A stretch of DNA of 9,905 nt from Syntrophobacter sp. SbD2 (GTDB lineage Bacteria > Desulfobacterota > Syntrophobacteria > Syntrophobacterales > Syntrophobacteraceae): the NCBI GenBank assembly GCA_900290385.1, contig OMSV01000163.1, forward strand, positions 1,640 to 11,544. Reading direction: 5' to 3'. Positions 7,356 through 9,905 of the stretch are shown here, one piece after another. The notes under the pieces are model-generated. The model was not told the DNA's origin, did not search any database, and saw nothing but the letters and a program-made list of their open reading frames with translations. The first letter of the stretch is position 1. Each line of letters starts with the position of its first letter. Both the position numbers and the translations under genes were made by a program.

Positions 7356-7370
7356 CCTCCTTGTATTATA
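7356..7370 (-). promoter_or_regulatory. Strong SD and -10-like TATAAT before the hemerythrin-like gene
   Basis: On the minus strand AAGGAGG (7356-7362) precedes the first ATG by 8 nt. Immediately upstream is a perfect TATAAT (7365-7370). No recognisable -35 is found 16-18 nt further upstream. If the -10 is real, transcription would start at or within the SD and the mRNA would have almost no leader, so the TATAAT may be a chance match. Confidence 0.45.
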
Positions 7371-7580
7371 ATTGGCCGGCGAGGTCCGGATATTGGCACA
7401 AACGGCTTTCCAGGCTGCCCTCCAGGTTACCGGAATGCTCGGCAACCTCAACCTGACTTTGTACCTTGCAAGCAGTTCCACAACCTAGAATCTCGGGCCG
7501 GGAGGGCATCCACTGGAATGCTTTCGGTACTTTCTCCGTCGTGCCTGATCTCGATAATGAAGGCTTTGATCGACTGGACC
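7366..7580 (-). pseudogene. Possible frameshifted small reading frame, unrecognised
   Basis: I do not recognise this sequence. Right after the polysaccharide deacetylase stop, one minus-strand frame reads KAFIIEIRHDGESTESIPVD and then ALPARDSRLWNCLQ (codons from 7570 down to about 7466). If one G of the GG at 7464-7465 is dropped, it continues as VQSQVEVAEHSGNLEGSLES and then RLCQYPDLAGQL, ending at TAA (7366-7368). Both halves have protein-like, charged and amphipathic composition. No canonical start codon precedes the first half outside the deacetylase gene. Candidates are a decayed small protein of about 66 residues, a remnant of the deacetylase's 3' neighbour, or noncoding sequence. Without the frameshift only poor ORFs remain. 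Confidence 0.25.
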
Positions 7581-8606
7581 TCATAACGGTTGGGCGTTTG
7601 GCTTTTTCTCCGATGCGAAGGCTTTCTTGCGAAGAATTCTAATATCCCTGGTTTCCACAATAGGAATTCGAGGTAGAGCGTATCGGGAAGAGTGACTGCT
7701 TATCGCCCCAGGTATTAGCGTAAAGGCGCAAAGGTAACCTGCGCGCAGGACGGCGTGTTCGTCCAATGGCCTGAAGTCCCTGCGTTGGCCGTTGGGGTAA
7801 CAGAAGCACCAGCATTCTTGACCTGTTTCATCTTGAATGCGCTGACGGCTCGAAAAGACTTCGGTGTACACTTGAGCAGACCCGGCTGCAGAAAGGATCT
7901 GGTGGCTTACAGTATGGGAACCGATTGTCATCCCGGCCGAAGCCATCGAACGAACTTGATCCCAACTCATCGAGTCAAATATTGTCCTGTTTTCTGACGC
8001 AATCTCAGCATTGCCGAACTGCTGTTCAAGGCGGCTAAGTATTTCTGCTTGCCGCGAACCGGGAAGCGTCTTGAAATAAAGCCTGATGTGCGTATCGCTT
8101 AAGGCATGTAGAGATGGGTCAAGCTTGCGCAGCTCCCCAGTGAGATCCTCCGTGGATACACGGGAGTGCAGCCGGTCCAGCCGGTCCCACCAAAAGTGTT
8201 GGACTTCCCTGTCAAGCCTTCCCGTAGTTACGAAAAATATCGCCTTAAGACCATATCTCTGGAGGACAGGAAAAGCGTGCATGTAGTTGTTTTCGTAACC
8301 GTCATCGAAGGAAATCGCCAATGAATATCTTGGAATGGCTGCCGATCCCGTAATGATCGCTCGAACCTGCTCTCCAGTTAATACCTTATATCGTCTAGAG
8401 ACAAAGGCCATTTGGCTTTCGAACTCGTCCACGAAAAGAGTGTTCTCCGGTCGCAGCCCATCCGGGCATTGCTCTCTGGGGACAATACGGTGATAGTTCA
8501 AAACCAGCAGATTACGGCGTAAGAAATATTCACTTATACGCAGAGCATCTGTTACGGAAGGGAGGGAGCGAGCAATACGCCTGCCCATCGCACTAAATTT
8601 TGACAT
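7581..8606 (-). CDS. Polysaccharide deacetylase family protein (NodB homology, CE4)
   Basis: Proteins of this family remove N- or O-acetyl groups from surface or exported polysaccharides using a metal site. From the ATG at 8606 the protein has 341 residues. The opening LLVLNYHRIVP (33-43) is typical of the polysaccharide-cluster subgroup. Motif 1 is SFDDGYENN with D101 and D102, motif 2 is GSHTVSH with the metal ligands H231 and H235, and CYPNGQRRDFR (269-279) corresponds to the third conserved block. A long insert between motifs 1 and 2 (about 130-215) includes HFWWDRLDRL, also common in this subgroup. No classical signal peptide is seen, so location is uncertain. A TTG at 8648 would add 14 residues, but a TATAAT (8625-8630) lies within that extension, which favours the ATG. 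The upstream gene on the same strand is a glycosyltransferase, fitting a role in exopolysaccharide, capsule or LPS modification. Confidence 0.9.
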   Translation of the reverse strand: MSKFSAMGRRIARSLPSVTDALRISEYFLRRNLLVLNYHRIVPREQCPDGLRPENTLFVDEFESQMAFVSRRYKVLTGEQVRAIITGSAAIPRYSLAISFDDGYENNYMHAFPVLQRYGLKAIFFVTTGRLDREVQHFWWDRLDRLHSRVSTEDLTGELRKLDPSLHALSDTHIRLYFKTLPGSRQAEILSRLEQQFGNAEIASENRTIFDSMSWDQVRSMASAGMTIGSHTVSHQILSAAGSAQVYTEVFSSRQRIQDETGQECWCFCYPNGQRRDFRPLDEHAVLRAGYLCAFTLIPGAISSHSSRYALPRIPIVETRDIRILRKKAFASEKKPNAQPL

Positions 8607-8624
8607 CAAAAGGGTTTCCCGGCC

Positions 8625-8630
8625 ATTATA
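8625..8630 (-). promoter_or_regulatory. -10-like hexamer before the polysaccharide deacetylase
   Basis: A perfect TATAAT on the minus strand lies 18 nt before the ATG at 8606, which would give a short leader containing GGGAAA as a weak SD. The sequence 17 nt upstream (CCACTT) is not a recognisable -35, so this is only suggestive. Confidence 0.3.
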
Positions 8631-8974
8631 GCCCGATAAATTCCTCAAAGTGGATCGCCAGCGGGCGCCGAATCACATTCGGGGTCAGGTTGCACCCGAA
8701 AAAGCTTTTGAAAACCCCCGAGGCGCATGAAATCATACCATATGTCCATCAGAACACGCAAGTGCAATGCCGATCAGACCGGTCCGGGAGCTTTGGGGAC
8801 ACACCACTGCCCCCGCAGTTGACAGCCTTGTTTCCCTCCCCACCCTGTTGAAGAAGCTTAGGCGAAAATGATAAATCGAAGCGCCGGATCGACGCCCGGT
8901 AACGCCGAGGTCTTGATTCACCCATAGTGCGTTTGAAAACAATTGTGAATTTTTTTATACCACCGAAAACATTT
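8631..8974. other. Intergenic region with no convincing gene
   Basis: About 340 nt separate the glycosyltransferase stop from the deacetylase. Reading frames here are short and not protein-like. It holds a small hairpin (8678-8700), an 8-nt palindrome GACCGGTC near 8780, a GGGGACACACC block near 8796, three nearby copies of GAAAACA-like sequence flanking the glycosyltransferase end, and a T-tract (8950-8956). I see no strong rho-independent terminator after the glycosyltransferase. The gap weakens the case for one simple operon. Confidence 0.5.
8678..8700. repeat. Small hairpin with GGGGTCAGG core, possible REP-type remnant
   Basis: TTCGGG (8678-8683) and CCCGAA (8695-8700) form a 6 bp perfect stem around an 11 nt loop. 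The GGGGTCAGG in the 5' arm, with GGGGACACACC about 110 nt downstream, resembles sequence blocks I recall near REP-associated (RAYT-type) transposases in proteobacteria. No transposase gene is present. There is no T-tract after the stem on either strand, so it is not a terminator. Confidence 0.3.
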
Positions 8975-9905
8975 TCAGGATGGAAAACAACGCTTCACCA
9001 ATTTCCCCAGCGCGCGCAAAGGCCTCGTGATGTGCCATGTTGCCGAATTCTTGATCGATTTGATTGCTTCCCGGGCCTCATATATGGAATTGATTAAGGG
9101 TTTGCTCTCAGGCGGAAGCCGGCGGCAGCGCCTGATAAAATTACGAACTGGCCTGAACGAGCGCCAGGACCATGAATTCCACAATGTTTCAAACCGGCGG
9201 CTGAACTGATCTTTCCCTGCGACCTCGTGATACCCTTGCAGGAGGCGGGCAATGCCGCGCAAATCAGGTGACAGAGCTTCCAAATAGGGGCGAGCGCTGC
9301 GAAAAACATTGGCGGCCGGGTGAGTTGTTTGAATCATACTCCTTTGCTGGCGCCTGTACCAGAAGAGCTCTTCGGGCACCACCTCAAGACGGGCGCCTTT
9401 TAGAACAGCGCGCGCAAAGAACTCGTGGTCCTCGTACCCTACACCGTAATCTTCGGTGAATCCGCCCAACTTTTCGAAAGTTGATCGCCGCACAAGCGCA
9501 TTAGCTCCTCCGAAGCAGTTTTTTACCGCCCCAACGTCTGCCGCTGCGCCCAACGGCAAAAGAACGTTATCCGGGACCTGAGAATAGGACGACGGCGCGG
9601 CGTTGCCGCTGAAAAGCTTCGCAACGCAGGTCAGGATGTCGGCCCCGCAATACCCGGCGACCCTCACGAACGTGGAAATCTCATGTGGTTCGGCATAGTC
9701 ATCATCATCCATGAACAGCAGGTACTCGCCATGCGCATGCCTTGCCCCGGTATTGCGGGCTGCGCCGAGGTAGCTGTTTTCCTGCCGAATGATGCGCCAC
9801 CCTCTACTCTGAAATTCCGGTTCAAGCCGGTCCAGAAAAGCCAGAGCCTCAGGTTGATCGCTTCCGTCATCCACAAGCAGCACTTCAAAATTAGGGTAGT
9901 CCTGA
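8975..9905 (-). CDS. Glycosyltransferase family 2 (GT-A fold), 5' end outside window
   Basis: The visible 309 residues run in frame to the window edge, starting QDYPNFEVLLVDDGSD, so about the first 30-50 residues of a typical GT2 are missing and the GTG at 9883 is not the start. The protein is expected to transfer a sugar from a nucleotide-sugar to a growing surface glycan at the cytoplasmic face of the membrane. VDDGSD is the nucleotide-binding loop; YLLFMDDDDYAEP (near 9710-9690) contains the DxD metal site; NTGARHAHGEY precedes it as usual. FGGANALVRRSTFEKLGGF and YGVGYEDHEF form the acceptor and catalytic-base region. The C-terminal tail is basic and ends with SATWHITRPLRALGKLV, a W-x-[IL]-T-x-PLR pattern often found at the end of O-antigen and exopolysaccharide glycosyltransferases, probably an amphipathic membrane contact. 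No transmembrane helix is visible. Same strand as the deacetylase but separated by a long gap. The sugar specificity cannot be read. Confidence 0.93.
   Translation of the reverse strand, partial: QDYPNFEVLLVDDGSDQPEALAFLDRLEPEFQSRGWRIIRQENSYLGAARNTGARHAHGEYLLFMDDDDYAEPHEISTFVRVAGYCGADILTCVAKLFSGNAAPSSYSQVPDNVLLPLGAAADVGAVKNCFGGANALVRRSTFEKLGGFTEDYGVGYEDHEFFARAVLKGARLEVVPEELFWYRRQQRSMIQTTHPAANVFRSARPYLEALSPDLRGIARLLQGYHEVAGKDQFSRRFETLWNSWSWRSFRPVRNFIRRCRRLPPESKPLINSIYEAREAIKSIKNSATWHITRPLRALGKLVKRCFPS

Noticed and set aside
8733..8942. Minus-strand 69-codon frame in the gap after the glycosyltransferase
   Set aside because: No SD, composition not protein-like, no motif, and it spans palindromic and repeat-like sequence.
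9027..9209. Plus-strand 60-codon frame opposite the glycosyltransferase 3' end
   Set aside because: Antisense to a conserved coding region, with no SD or domain. The promoter-like pair at 8933-8961 is not enough to support a gene.

Overview
The window looks like a chromosomal segment of a Gram-negative-type bacterium. It combines housekeeping genes (DNA topoisomerase I, DprA, a U32-family RNA-modification protein), a prepilin peptidase and the edge of a surface-polysaccharide gene group. The dprA-topA linkage and the anaerobe-flavoured content (U32 Fe-S protein, hemerythrin-like protein) would suit a deltaproteobacterial or Desulfobacterota-like lineage. That placement is an inference from gene content and order only. 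I see no tRNA, rRNA, CRISPR array, complete insertion sequence or prophage.

Layout. Positions 1-4242 (minus strand) hold a compact unit transcribed dprA -> topA -> prepilin peptidase gene. The gap between dprA and topA is about 29 nt, and topA and the peptidase gene overlap by 8 nt. Two of the three products (DprA and the leader peptidase for type IV pilins or pseudopilins) belong to DNA-uptake and pilus biology. A roughly 230 nt divergent intergenic region follows, holding an imperfect direct repeat. From 4472 to 5962 (plus strand) lies an intact U32-family protein with four candidate Fe-S cysteines and an unusual Pro/Arg-rich insertion between them. At 6077-6702 (plus) is a decayed single-domain diguanylate cyclase (GGDEF) gene, broken by what looks like a 2-bp TG duplication just before the GGEEF signature and by an in-frame TAG near its end. 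At 6787-7347 (minus) is a hemerythrin-like HHE protein with a very strong ribosome binding site.

The right third (7581-9905, minus) is an envelope-polysaccharide region: an incomplete family 2 glycosyltransferase whose 5' end lies outside the window, a 326-368 nt gap with no convincing gene, and a NodB-type polysaccharide deacetylase. A possible frameshifted small reading frame lies between the deacetylase and the hemerythrin-like gene.

I did not find convincing evidence for a wholly new system. The points most worth a second look are the GGDEF pseudogene with its readable inactivating lesions, the missing canonical start codon of dprA beside a duplicated SD-like repeat, the insertion in the U32 protein, and the dprA-topA-prepilin peptidase linkage.
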